From assembly GCF_039555335.1 (NCBI RefSeq), contig NC_092629.1, forward strand, positions 4,793,912 to 4,857,911: a stretch of DNA of 64,000 bases, given 5' to 3'. Numbering within the stretch: the stretch's first letter is position 1; each line of letters opens with the position of its first letter. Below are positions 43,276 to 54,683 of the stretch, piece by piece. Made by a program: the position numbers and the translations under genes. The notes beneath the pieces were generated by a model, which had not been told where the DNA came from, searched no databases, and worked only from the letters and a program-made list of their open reading frames with translations. Source of the stretch: Amphiura filiformis. Lineage: Eukaryota > Echinodermata > Ophiuroidea > Amphilepidida > Amphiuridae.

Positions 43276-43754
43276 CAGTCAGAATTAATAGGTAAATTTT
43301 CACGGGAAAATTTTCTGGACACGTGACACCCATGGGCGTGGACATATTAGCATTATGGAATGTGACCCCGAGCACAGCGGGTGTTCTTCCAATGTATTTG
43401 AATAGGATGAATTTCTCCTTTGAGGCAAAATAAGTTACTTGTCGCAAGTTAATAATATTATGATAAGAGTTTCCGTAGATAAATATTTTTTTCCGTAGAT
43501 AGATATTTTTGAAATTACGTTTTGATGATATTGTGAAGAAATTAAGATAACATAATATTTAATAAATTTGTAATGCACAAATTTCTATCAAAATTGCGGT
43601 CAAAAATACTATTCCAATTCAAAATTACTAAGACTTGAATAGCGAGGTCACCGCCGGGGTCAGAGATCAGGCTCGAGGTTACACTCACATTGATACGCAT
43701 TGGTCACGTGTCCAGAAAATTTTCCTGTGAAAATTTACCTATTAATGTTGACTG
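43276..43754. mobile_element. CAGTCA-ended TIR element, 5-bp duplication (copy 1)
   Basis: About 50-bp termini: CAGTCAGAATTAATAGGTAA then TTTTCACGGGAAAATTTTCT, inverse at the right. ATACT lies at both flanks (43271-43275 and 43755-43759). Nearly identical over its length to 47323-47802. Confidence 0.92.
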
Positions 43755-44062
43755 ATACTAGGAATTTCAATTGAATGAACATAGCTTTTAACAGAGCTCT
43801 GTATTCGATCAAAATTGATCATATTTAGCAAGTTTCAAACTACAGCAGGAACGCACGGTCTTGGATACAATACTAAATAATCACGAGTGTGTTGGCATGG
43901 TTGGATTCTCTTCTGCGTTATGCATGCACAGTTGAAAACGCTGGTGTACATCATGCAATGTATGCCAAAAAACGTCACGCTATGTCAGGCTGTGTTTATT
44001 CAGTTACAATTTCTGCTGTAGGTAAAGCTACATTCAGTGGGAGTGTGGTTGACAAAATGATT

Positions 44063-44145
44063 AAATTAAGACAATTCCATTCAAACAAACTCCCTCTGCA
44101 GAAGACTCTTAAATCTTCCACAGGGATATGGCTGATTTCAAACAG
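44063..44145. repeat. Family A fragment
   Basis: AAACAAACTCCCTCTGCAGA, CTTAAATCTTCCACAGGGAT and TGATTTCAAAC, as in the variant at 3896-4147. Confidence 0.55.
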
Positions 44146-44549
44146 CCCATTATTACACTATGAAGAAGGTTTGAAATTTATGTATTGTATACGGTATATA
44201 TGGAAAAGGCAACATACTGCTTTTCATTTTAAAGACGTCTGCATACTACATGTATTACATGTAGGCTTTTTTACACTACAACAAAACAAAAAGGACTCAA
44301 CTTTTTAGCCTATGACACCGAGCTGAATGGGTAGCCCTATTTTGTATACTTTCTCAAATTTACATGTAGCAATAAATTTATTTTTTAATTGGGTCTGTAA
44401 ATATTAAAATTATAGACAGTGATTTTACTGATCATTATTTAATATTGTAAGTTGATAATTTATATATATTTGAGCTTTTGATCATTATAGGGCAAAATCA
44501 GATTGAAATTTATAGTTGGCAATTTAAACGCTACCGGTACATGTACTCC

Positions 44550-44712
44550 AGTTTAAATACATACATCCTATGGAAGACATGACCATAATATTCCACCATT
44601 AGATTGAGTCGCCATTCAGGTAACCCTATTTGAAATTTACACCCCCAGTGTGGGAGATTAAGGTCTTGTCTTCCACAGGGGGTATATGAATTTCAACTGG
44701 AATAGCCCATTA
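44550..44712. repeat. Family A foldback
   Basis: CCTATGGAAGACATGACCAT, GAAATTTACACCCCCAGTGT, GGGAGATTAAGGTCTTGTCT and TTTCAACTGGAATAGCCCAT in the expected order. Confidence 0.75.
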
Positions 44713-45427
44713 TGTACATGCTGATAATTATATACTTACCCTTTTTCCCAGCCTTATGTGCCAAACCTTAACAGTAGTTCTCAACAATTTTTAACTAGAG
44801 GCTAAATTTTAAAGCGTAAACAAGCCTGGAAATAAATAGGCACTCAGAAGTCATTTACCCAATGTTCATAACATAATAATAGTTTGACTTCTGGTCCACA
44901 CCAAAATGCTCTGAACCAGTCCAGGCTGTACCAAAAATCGCTTGTCCCCCCCCCCCCCTTCTCGGCCTGCCAAAAATTCTTTGCCCCCCCTTGCGCATGC
45001 CAAATTTTTTGGATCCCAATTTACAAACCTTAAATGGTCTAGATACATGTTGCGAGCTTAACAAGCAAGAAAATTTGCATATTTAAGCGTTTCCATACCA
45101 TTTTCCTAAGGATTTTTAGAGCGTTTTATTTAAAAGGTGCCCCATGACGCTTGCCCCCCTCTCGGCTTGCCAAAAATTGCTTCCCCCCCCCCTTTGGCTC
45201 GTCAATTTCTTGCCCCCAATTTTACCCTCCCCCAGGGCTCATAATTATTGCACAGCCCCTAAATAGTATTTAACTTACCCTTTTCCTAAGTTTGCTCTTG
45301 ATTTTTATTTTCTCTTGACAGTTTTTCACGGGCCTGTTGAGAACCCCAGCCTTATCTGATGAGAATCTCAAAATATTAAAATAAGTTATTAAAGATGTAA
45401 TTTGAAACCAAAATAATATTGTACCGA

Positions 45428-45602
45428 ATTGCGCTGTTCCAGTTAAAATCCATACACCCCCCTATGGAAGACACAGTCTTAATCTTCCACATGTGGAGTG
45501 TGAATTTCAAATTTCCATTTGAAATCTACACTCCCTGTGTGAGAGATTAAAGTCATGTCTTCCATATAGGCTGTATGGAATTCAACTGGAATAGCCAGCC
45601 CA
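45428..45602. repeat. Family A foldback
   Basis: CTGTTCCAGTTAAAATCCAT, CTTAATCTTCCACATGTGGA, GTGTGAGAGATTAAAGTCAT and TTCAACTGGAATAGCC in order; the loop is short. Confidence 0.8.
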
Positions 45603-45609
45603 TGCAGGG

Positions 45610-46273
45610 TTTAAAATTTAAGCAGAAATCTTGAGGCTATTGTGAACTCAAATTATTGTAAAAATTTTATGTTACACTGGTCCACATTTTGTGACACTTC
45701 TTAGCGAACACAAAATGTTTTGCAGAAAACTCTTAAATGTTGGGTTGTATAAAGGGTATGCAAAGGGACATTTTAATAATGGTCAAACACATTTTTGAAA
45801 ACTTGCTGCAAAATATCCTAACATAACGAAATCATTGGCATCCCGTCATACGGGTACCGGGGGGGGGGGGGGTGGTCACATGCCCCCAATCAATGTGAAA
45901 TTTAAAAATATCCCATACCAAATTTGCCGAAAAACAGCTTGTGCCCCCCCAATCATGGTCGGTGCCCACCACACAAAATGTATTTAAAATGTTTTCATGA
46001 CCTTTATATACATGTAACCTGGGATTTAAATGTTATTAAAAGCGTTTTATAACTCTTTTTTTTTTTTGTATTTTGCTGGGAACAGATAAATGAGAAGTAT
46101 GTAAACAACATTTGACAATGTTAGGGGCTGTGGAATATTTATGTGTACCCACAGGGTGGTGAATTATCAAAATGGTCTGCCAAAATTTGTTGCCCCCCTT
46201 TGATGTGCCAAAAATATTTGCCCCCCCTCCCCTTTACCCAATTTAAAACCTTAAATTGTCTTTATCATATAAC
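45610..46273. other. Intergenic, low-complexity patches
   Basis: Poly-G near 45860, poly-T near 46056 and CCCCCC patches with GCCAAAA(T). No exon. Confidence 0.45.
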
Positions 46274-47087
46274 TACACTAAGCCAAAAAAGAAACTTATA
46301 ATTTTTCACAAGGTCGTATCTTAAAATCCTGTCGATTAAAATTAACGAAAATTACACACAGGATTGCCTCAATACTCTACTCTAAACACATGTCAGTAAC
46401 CAAGCAGTTGTCCAACTGACACAATAGCAAAATGCACTGATATGGAACAGCTTCCTGGACCACATTCACAGCCCTATTGACACCTAGCAAACGAAATCTG
46501 TGAGAATGGCATCTTGAATCACAGGTCACAAACTTACCAACCGATACAAACAGATCACAAACTTACCAGGATCATTATGTCACATGTCCAAACAAATAAT
46601 GAAGTCCTTTAGTAACGGTCCACCGTGTCCACCGTGCGCTTGCACGCATGCTGTGCACCTGCCTCTCATGCTTCCAACCAAGTTCCTGATGATATCCTGC
46701 GGAAGATTGCCTCATACTTCCCGTAACTAAAGGACTTCATTATTTGTTTGGACATGTGACATGATGATCCTGGTAAGTTTGTTTTGACTCTCTTTAATGT
46801 TTTTAACTTAATGTTGTTAAAATTGTTGGATGTGACCTGTGATTCAAGATGCCATTCTCACAGATTTCTTTTGCTGGATGCCAATAGGGCTGCGAATGTG
46901 GTCTAGGAAGTTGTTCCATATCAGTGCATTTTGCAGTTGTGTCAGTTGGCCAACTGATTGGTTACTAACATGTGTTTACAGTAGAGTATTGAGGCAATCC
47001 TGTGTGTAATTTTGGTTAATTTTGATGGACAGGATTTTAAGATATGACCTTGTGAAATATTATAAGTTTCTTTTTTGGCTTAGTGTA
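46274..47087. mobile_element. Tc1-like element, ~300-bp arms, transposase remnant
   Basis: TACACTAAGCCAAAAAAGAA opens and its inverse closes, with TA at both ends. The arms (ACACAGGATTGCCTCAATAC, AACACATGTCAGTAACCAA, ACTGATATGGAACAGCTTCC and others) pair over most of the 814 bp. In the centre, minus strand about 46700-46605, the frame PQDIIRNLVGSMRGRCTACV then QAHGGHGG resembles the C-terminal end of Tc1 transposases (RNLVRSM-RRC-A-I-ARGGHTRY, recalled). It is a deleted, non-autonomous derivative. Confidence 0.85.
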
Positions 47088-47322
47088 TAATGCAAGCACA
47101 GCGAGCAGGACATTTTGCATATTTGACTGTGTTCCTAACGTTTTCCTACCCATTTTAGGGCGTAATATGGAAACGGTGCCCAAACTAACATTGCCAAAGT
47201 TACTTCCCCTTTCAACCTGCCAAAAATGCAAAAATGCATGCCCCTCCCCCTTTTAGGCTGCCAAAATCTTTGCCCCTATAATTCACGCATCCTTGCGGTA
47301 CACATAATTATTGCACCACAGA

Positions 47323-47802
47323 CAGTCAGAATTAATAGGTAAATTTTCACGGGAAAATTTTCTGGACACGTGACACCCATGGGCGCAGACATATTAGCAT
47401 TATGGAATGTGACCCCGAGCACAGCGGGTGTTCTTCCAATGTATTTGAATAGGAAGAATTCCTCCTTTGATGAGAAATAAGTTACTTGTCGCAAGTTAAT
47501 AATATTATGATAAGAGTTTCCGTAGATAAATATTTTTTTCCGTAGATAGATATTTTTAAAATTATGTTTTGATGATATTGTGAAGAAATTAAGATCACAT
47601 AATATTTAATAAATTTGCAATGCACAAATTTCTATCAAAATTGCGGTCAAAAATACTATTCCAATTCAAAATTACTAAGACTTGAATAGCGAGGTCACCG
47701 CCGGGGGTCAGAGATCAGGCTCGAGGTTATACTTACATTGATACGCATTGGTCACGTGTCCAGAAAATTTTCCCGTGAAAATTTACCTATTAATGTTGAC
47801 TG
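47323..47802. mobile_element. CAGTCA-ended TIR element, 5-bp duplication (copy 2)
   Basis: Same termini and length as 43276-43754, with only scattered differences. ACAGA lies at both flanks (47318-47322 and 47803-47807), so it is an independent insertion and not a segmental copy. Confidence 0.92.
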
Positions 47803-47809
47803 ACAGAAT

Positions 47810-48340
47810 CGGGAGTGCAACTTTTGAATCTGCATCTTTTACATTCAAAGGTCACCATGGCAACATCGTGAAACTTTGCACAACAAAAGTGGGTTTCTCC
47901 CAGTTTTAAAATTATGTCATGCAGAGATTTTGATATTTCATAACTTTTTGTGATGTGTTTATAATATTATTTTCACATTGACACAGAATACATACTTTAG
48001 TATATCAGTCCAAACATATTCAGGTGGTCCAAAAAGAACTTGACCTAATTTGAAAGCTTATAGTGTATGGATTTCAATATTGCAGAGTTTAGAGCAGCTA
48101 CTCCAAATATTGTTATATATTCTACATAAAAATTCAAAGTTTAGACCATCCGGAATTGTTACTCTGAGTTTCACATCTTTCTAAGAATATGTAGTGAAAA
48201 AAATAGAGAAAAAGAAGCTAAATTAACAATATGACAGTAGTATTACCCGGTACATTATTTTTGGACCGCCCTGAGGGTAAGCCCGTTTTTGCAGGAAGTT
48301 ATATACCAAGTGATCTGATCCAACAGGCTGGGTTGAACTG
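47810..48340. other. Intergenic, no feature recognised
   Basis: No gene, inverted repeat or tandem repeat seen. Confidence 0.4.
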
Positions 48341-48344
48341 TTAA

Positions 48345-48540
48345 AACCCCATGAAAAATACCTACCGATTGGCCAAAAAGAAGTTTTCATTATCAATTTA
48401 GACCAATCGGCAATTTCACCACGCAAAAAAATTGGGGTGAATTATTTCCAAAGCTCCATTCTGATTGGTGATTAAAGTGAAGATATCACGTAATTGACCA
48501 ATCAGAGGCAATGTTAGATCGGCAGGTAGTGCTCAGGGGG
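48345..48540. mobile_element. TTAA-flanked MITE (copy 2)
   Basis: TTAA at 48341-48344 and 48541-48544; contains ATTGGGGTGAATTATTT, CATTCTGATTGGTGATTAAA and GGCAGGTAGTGCTCAGGGGG as in copy 1. Confidence 0.75.
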
Positions 48541-48801
48541 TTAAATTGTCTTTGAATTGCCAACAATAATTGTTTCATTTGTGTCAAGTTTTCTGCTACA
48601 CAGAAATAAGCATATTATATTTGTATCTTATGAATTTTGAATAAAATTGAATAGAGTATTTGTAGCCTGTTATTTTTAGATGTATGCAATATAGAATGAA
48701 GAAATGGTCAAATATCTATAGGGCAGCAGAGCTCAGCAGCTGCTATTGCAGTGTGCTATTGCAGTGCCTTGAAATGAAAGTGAATCAGGACTTGCTGTAA
48801 C

Positions 48802-49397
48802 AATAGGCGTAGATCCCATCAGGGGATGGGGGGTAAATCCCCCTATATTTTACCAGGGGTGGTCCATTGAATCAGCCCCCAATGTTGACACCTGAATGTG
48901 GGTTTCTGACCAAATTAACCACATATTTGCCCATTTTAGCCCCAAAAGTGCAAATTTTTGCATGCTTTGCGCTCATTTATTCCACTTTTGCACCATATAT
49001 TCCGGGAGGGCGGGTTAGTGTAGTGGTCTTCTCACTCGCTTCTCACCACTGTGGCCCGGGTTCAATTCCCCACGGCGCCACATGTGAGTTTGGTTGCCGA
49101 TCCATGCTCGTCCTCGCAGGTTTTTCTCCGGGTGCTCCGGTTTTCCTCCTGCATCTAAAATCGGACCTCTTCCCATATCCCTGTCCAGTCATATCCGGAT
49201 GGCGTCCCTTAAATTTAGTAGCCTCTGAGCACTATTGGGATTAGCCTGGCTTCGGCCGAATGTTATAAATATAAATAAATAAATATTTCATCAGTTTAGC
49301 TTCAAAATAGCTTCGCACGCATTTGTATCATAAACTGTACTTCAAGAATTTTTTCCAACCCCATTCCCCCCATGTCAAAAAAAAATCTACGCCACTG
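48802..49397. mobile_element. hAT-like element carrying a SINE
   Basis: Left AATAGGCGTAGATCC, right AAATCTACGCCACTG; GCTGTAAC is found at 48794-48801 and 49398-49405, an 8-bp duplication. The left terminus has a one-base irregularity relative to CAGTGGCG. Confidence 0.75.
49003..49285 (+). mobile_element. tRNA-derived SINE nested in the hAT-like element
   Basis: Box A TAGTGTAGTGG (49016-49026) and box B GGTTCAATTCC (49059-49069) at tRNA-like spacing. A core follows with TTTTCTCCGGGTGCTCCGGT and TTTCCTCC-like sequence, a widely conserved SINE core (possibly the Nin/deep eumetazoan type; not verified). The tail is (ATAAATAA)n. Intact enough to call full-length. Confidence 0.85.
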
Positions 49398-49399
49398 GC

Positions 49400-50128
49400 T
49401 GTAACAATGCCAGAGTACATACTTCTGGTTGTGGTTTATAACCTGTATAGCTTTGAAAGCTAAAGTCTCATTATAAAGAATATAAACGACTAACCTATGT
49501 TTTGTTAAATGTGAAGCTGGACCTTGACAACTGTGTATAGAGTTCAATGTCATATCACATGCTCTGTCCCCCAAAGACCCTTATTTTCCCTTTCGATCTA
49601 TCACCTAAAGACCCTTATATTTCTATTTGAACAACTAGAAATTCAATTTCCGGGGCTTCTTTTGGCTCTCACCCAAAGACCCCATTTAATTTAGATCTAA
49701 ACGGTGCGTCTCTCACCCAATGACCCCATATTTTGTACATTTTGCTCTCACTAGCTTCGAATTTGCACACGGAAATGTTTGGACTATTATAGAAGAAAAT
49801 GTTTAGATAAGGCAATATTTCCATAGCTTATACACCATGTAGGCCTAATAATAGATATTATACAAAAATGTCCGAGTTAAAGTAAAGCTTTAACCACTTT
49901 ATGGTCAAATCGTGTTGGGACAATTGGTGGGTTCAAATACAAAATTTTACAAGTCATTTCAAGTCATTAGGTGTCATCTGAGGTCAAATAAGTAAAGATT
50001 TTTCAATTTACATGAAACTTAATCAAATTTATGCCTCCGCAAAACTTTAAAAGACAGATCATTCTTGTTGCAATATAAAACCATGCGTATCAAAACCTGT
50101 CAAGAAATTTTGGCGCATAGTGTAATAA
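49400..50128. other. Intergenic, CAAAGACCC repeats only
   Basis: ACCCAAAGACCC/CTAAAGACCC recur four times at 49570-49730. No exon. Confidence 0.45.
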
Positions 50129-51188
50129 GGGAGTGTTCAGAAAAACTTTGATGGGGGGGGGCTGGTAAAAAGGGGGGACCAAAAAGTTTTAGGTGGTAGG
50201 AAGGGGGGGGGGGGCAAAAAAGTTTTCCACTTCAAAACCCAAAATGTTTGCGCGCTTGACGCGCATTGTGATCCTCTATAGGCCTATCACTATTAAAATT
50301 TGCAAGTTTTGGTTTTCAGTGCTTTTGTTTGAAAAAATGATGGCACTTAGTGTACACATATCTATTAATTAATATAACATTAAAGATGATCAGCAACATC
50401 TGGGTTGGTCTAAGAAATACTGTCACTTTTTACATAGAATTTTATATCTCTTCAAAGTAGGCTACAAATATGATTATGTACCAATGTGATCAAAATACAA
50501 CTAAATCAAGAAAATATTGCAAATAAATTTGATTTCTTTGCACGTAAACTGCACACTACAGTTTACGATTTAGGCCCATGGACACATAGGCCCATGGGTA
50601 GATTTACCATACGGCAGAGTGGGCACAGGCCCAGGTACCACGGTCTTTGGAGGCCAAAACTGATACCTGTACATTTGTGTGACCAAATTAATCTCATATT
50701 TGACAAATTTAGCTTTTTGCATATTAAATTTGTACTATAGATCATAATTGCCACGGATCCAAATTATGCTGATAAATCCTCTATTTCATTTATCCCTGTA
50801 AAATCAGATAAACACCCTGATTTGGGACACATCTAAAGTAAGTATAAAATGAAAATTTCCTTGTGCTTGTATCAAGTTTCATGCGCAATTGTCCCACCGA
50901 GAATGTTTCAAATATTTGCCTCCCGCAATGACATGTGACCCAGATACCACACCACTGGAAACAACACTATGAAAGTATGTTTGTTATACGATAATGGGGG
51001 TGGGGGTCAAAAACAACACTATTAAGTAATAAGTATGTTGTTATACGATAAGGGGGATCAAAAAAGATTTGTCTGTCAAAAGAGGGGGTCAAAAAAGTTT
51101 AGCGATCCATCGAGGGGGGTCAAAAAAGTTTTCGAGCGAAAAAATTGATGAAGACCAGCCCCCCACCAAAGTATTAATGAACACTCCC
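50129..51188. mobile_element. TIR element, GGGAGTGTTCA ends, TAA duplication
   Basis: GGGAGTGTTCAGAAAAACTT with GATGGGGGG at the left; CCCCCCACCAAAGTATTAAT and GAACACTCCC at the right. TAA flanks both ends (50126-50128 and 51189-51191), fitting a PIF/Harbinger-type 3-bp target (inference). GGGGGTCAAAAAAG motifs repeat near the right end. No transposase seen. Confidence 0.7.
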
Positions 51189-51189
51189 T

Positions 51190-52070
51190 AAACAAACTTC
51201 TTATAATTCGTTATGAATTCGGCAGAGTGACGAATCGAGAAATTTGAGCAAATTGAGTTTTTGTATGCTTATAATTATGTTTCAAGTTATCTTTTATTTC
51301 CACCAAAAATTAATGGTAAATCTTACTCACCGACGTAGTTATTGAAATTTCGATTTTGACGAATCGCGTCTAAGTGCGATAAATGAATTCGGCAGAGAGA
51401 CGAATCGTATACTAACCGTCGTTTTATCTTTTTGGTTTCGGTTTCCGGTTTCGGTTTCGGATCTCATTGTTATTTTGAAGTGTTAGCATGGTACGTGTGA
51501 ACAATCCTTTTATTCTAGTCTTTTGTTGACTACAGAAAAGTTGAACGAAGATAACTTCTGTTTCGGTTTCGGGCGTTATGTTAATTTCTGACATGAAAAA
51601 CGACGATATGAGAGGGTTGATGCTAATCTAGACAAAAGAAGTGTCTAAATTTTACGGTCGTAAATTCGCGATAAATTGCACGGCTTCAATTGACTTGCGT
51701 TGGGTGTATAGGTACTCCAGCCTTGGCGGCAGTAGCTCGTGAAAATAGCCCAGCGTAGAAATATACATTAACATGATTCATATAAATTAATCAATAGTAA
51801 TCAGTGTTGCCAAGAATTACGTATACTTGTTCGTGCAATCGCGCAAAAATCGGTCATATTATGATTATGTAGAGATTAAACGGGGAATTATTTTCGTCCC
51901 AAATACACCTTAAAACGTGGTATATGCAACACCGGAGAAGTGCGTTGAAGTGAAACTAATAGGATTTCTTTCATTGGAATTGGTAATCTGATAATTGCTT
52001 CAGGCAAAATTGCCAGACTCAAATCTATTTTAAATGTATATTATTTGAGAGAGTGGGGATGATGAGACGA
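51190..52070. other. Intergenic, short direct repeats
   Basis: ATGAATTCGGCAGAG(T/A)GACG with AATCG occurs at about 51211 and 51384; GGTTTCGGTTTC runs near 51435 and 51558. No gene. Confidence 0.45.
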
Positions 52071-52084
52071 GCAGATGATCTGGT

Positions 52085-52190
52085 GGAGGAGAGGAGAGGA
52101 GAGGAGAGGGGAGGGGAGGGGAGGGGAGGGGAGAAGAGGAGAGGAGAGGAGAGGAGAGGAGATCGAGAGAAGAGTCGAGAGGGGGCGAGC
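52085..52190. repeat. (GGAGA)n purine microsatellite
   Basis: Runs of GAGGA and GAGGGG over about 105 bp; the open frame across it is a repeat artefact. More purine-rich sequence follows to 52400. Confidence 0.9.
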
Positions 52191-52572
52191 AGAGCAGGGA
52201 GGAGTTTATTCCGTTTATTTTAATTTTTCCACGTTGATCATAGGCCTACTGCTAAAACAGTGAGAGGGGGGAAGGGTAAAGGAAATACAACATCCAATAT
52301 AATTCAGATATCCACATAATTCAAAAGATGGCACAGGTGAGAGTTGGGGAGGGGGAGAGACAGACAGACTAGAAAGAGAAGAAAGCGAGAGGAGAAGAGG
52401 CAGTGGTCCTTTTTTTTAAATATCACAGTAATATAGACCATAATGACACCAAATTTGCGTTCGGACCTGATGTAGGCTTATCCTGCCTAGTTAAATGACT
52501 GACATGAGTAAGATTGCCCACTTGAGACGCCAATGTTGCATATAATTGACTTGTCCAACCTTTATCATGTTT

Positions 52573-53573
52573 AGGGGAGAGCGGGGAGTGTTCGCCCTAG
52601 GGGCAGGTTCGCCCACCCCTTGTTTCTCAGCACTAGGGCTATCGGGGGATTTGGTGATGGCAAAATTAGGTGACATACGGTAGGTCATTATAAACTTCTC
52701 ATAGGCCTATTAGCTACGCGACATATAGGGACGTGTTCATCGAACTGCAGCCAAAACAAAAAAATTACACCAAAACGTAATTTTTTCTTGCATTAATAAT
52801 GTTGTATTATCATTGATACATAAATACAGATGGTTTTAATGGAAATCTGTATTGGGAACATATGGGATTTGTCAAAGATTTAATGCAGTTATAAACTCCT
52901 TATTCGATTTGTATTTTGCATACCCAAAAGAAAAAATACAAAATGTGTTCAAGGGCACGTTCGCCCTTTTGAGGATGGGGCATGTTCGCCCTATATCTTC
53001 CCCGGGCGGACTTACCCCAAACTGCAGGGCGGACCTGCCCCATCAGCGTATTATGCAAAATATTGATAATTATACCTTTAAACAAGGTAAAACTGCTGAA
53101 AAGCATGTTTTTTAAAGTTATGTGGTATCAGTATTAGTCATACCACCGTTTATGTCCTGATCAATAATCCCCCTGAAGTTGTAAACATGATACGTTAAAG
53201 CTCACTTTGGACCCCTACATTTTACCCGGACCCGACCCCTGCAACAAATTTAGTGATTCCCCAGAAGAGAATCAATGCCCTTTATACTCTTGCTAAATGT
53301 TTGCATTGGATATGTTATTGTTAGGCAATGTTTAAACCTTTTTTGTGATTAGGGTGAACTTACCCCACCATATGGGTTCGCCACTTTGCAAAACTTTTTT
53401 GTTTGCTCTATCCTGTTGCTATTGTAAGGCCTATAGTTCTGGGATTGTGGTCATATATAGGTAAGACATTGGGCTTTCACATGGGCTAATCAGGTCATCC
53501 CCAACCATAAAATTGACATCGCTAGGCTGGTCAGAAAAAAAATAGGGCGGACACTCCCCGCTCTCCCCTATTG
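52573..53573. mobile_element. 1-kb TIR element, GGGGAGAGCGGGGAGTGT ends
   Basis: AGGGGAGAGCGGGGAGTGTT then CGCCC at the left and its inverse GGGCGGACACTCCCCGCTCT then CCCCT at the right. Inside, TTCGCCC and GGGGCA(G/T)GTTCGCC motifs repeat (near 52608, 52960 and 53360). No coding similarity. Confidence 0.8.
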
Positions 53574-54084
53574 ACAGACATAAGTGTGATTGACAACACC
53601 TATTATTACCTCTTCAAATGAGAAGCATGATGCCCCAAACGTAACAATGAAGTCAACTTACACACCATCCTACCTAATCCCTTGCATTTTCGTTTCTGAA
53701 CAATAGGTTCCCGAAACAGAAAAGATGAAACGAGCCTTAGCTTTACAATATGTGCACCACATTTCGTCATACTGCATTTTAGAAACGCTTGCTGTTAGAA
53801 TAAGAAAAATTTTAATTGTAATTATTGCACAGGTCACGGCAACCCTGTGACCTTTCCGGAAAAAACCGAGTGGCAGGTTTTTCAAATAAATATTTTCTGT
53901 GTAAAAACTGTACCATCAGATAGGTAATGGAATATATGAAAATTAAATGTACATCTATCATAACAATTTTTGATAACAACTTGCGTCAACATTGATCTAG
54001 TATAGAAGGTAGAGAATTTATTTCAATCTTATATACGCCATTTTCTTTTGGAATTCTGTAAAAACTGTAATTTTTTTATGTAAT

Positions 54085-54176
54085 TTTCACATTAGACCCC
54101 ACAAAAGATTACCGTTTTGTTGTTATGGTAATCTAATCTTTTGATTTCGTAAATAAAATTAGGGGTCTAATGTGGA
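54085..54176. repeat. Small foldback
   Basis: CACATTAGACCCCACAAAAG and ATTACC pair with GGTAATCTAATCTTTTG and GGGGTCTAATGTGG. Confidence 0.75.
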
Positions 54177-54516
54177 TTTAGGATGCAAACTGGAACAATT
54201 CAATGCCTTGTCAAAAGCATTTGCTTCAAAATGGAGTTCGGATGCACCTCGTAATACAACTTCCGCCACTGCGGGAAACCACGTGCACAGCAGAGCACGT
54301 GGCCGATATCAAAATCGATTTTATGTATTGTGTATGTAGGCCTATTCATAGGACCCTCGTATTAATTGTCTCTATGCGCTTGAGAATTCAACAATATAAA
54401 TAATGGTAGCTTTATTATAATACACATTAATGTTGTAAAAAGATAAAATTCCAAAATATGATGTAGTAATGAAGTTGCGATTTATTAATATTATATTAAT
54501 TCAGCATTTCTTCTAT

Positions 54517-54683
54517 ACAAGCTACGTAATTGATGATAGTGACATGTTCAACTCACATGATGTATTGTCATTATTCACAAATACCCCAATCAACGAGGCG
54601 CTTAACATCAAGTGTAAGCTAGAAGAAGACAAAGCATTAAAAGATAGAACTCTTTTGACAGTGGACGATCATAGAATTATTAA
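54517..54683 (+). pseudogene. Penelope-like element, RT fragment, left half
   Basis: Reads IDDSDMFNSHDVLSLFTNTP then INEALN and ALKDRTLLTVDD. This is the catalytic-region motif (S-DV-SLFTNTP) of Penelope-like reverse transcriptases, followed by the ERT-L-DD stretch. It stops at TTAA 54680-54683; the expected continuation is found at 60485. The 5' part of the element is missing. Confidence 0.88.

Noticed and set aside
49011-49085. A functional tRNA gene
   Set aside because: Both promoter boxes are present, but no cloverleaf acceptor pairing is apparent and the sequence continues into a SINE core and AAATA tail.
51205-51400. GAATTCGGCAGAG resembling a cDNA-library adaptor
   Set aside because: It occurs twice with natural variation inside a longer conserved repeat, differs from the usual adaptor, and no vector sequence follows.
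52075-52263. Glu/Arg-rich open frame
   Set aside because: It is a translation of a GGAGA microsatellite.
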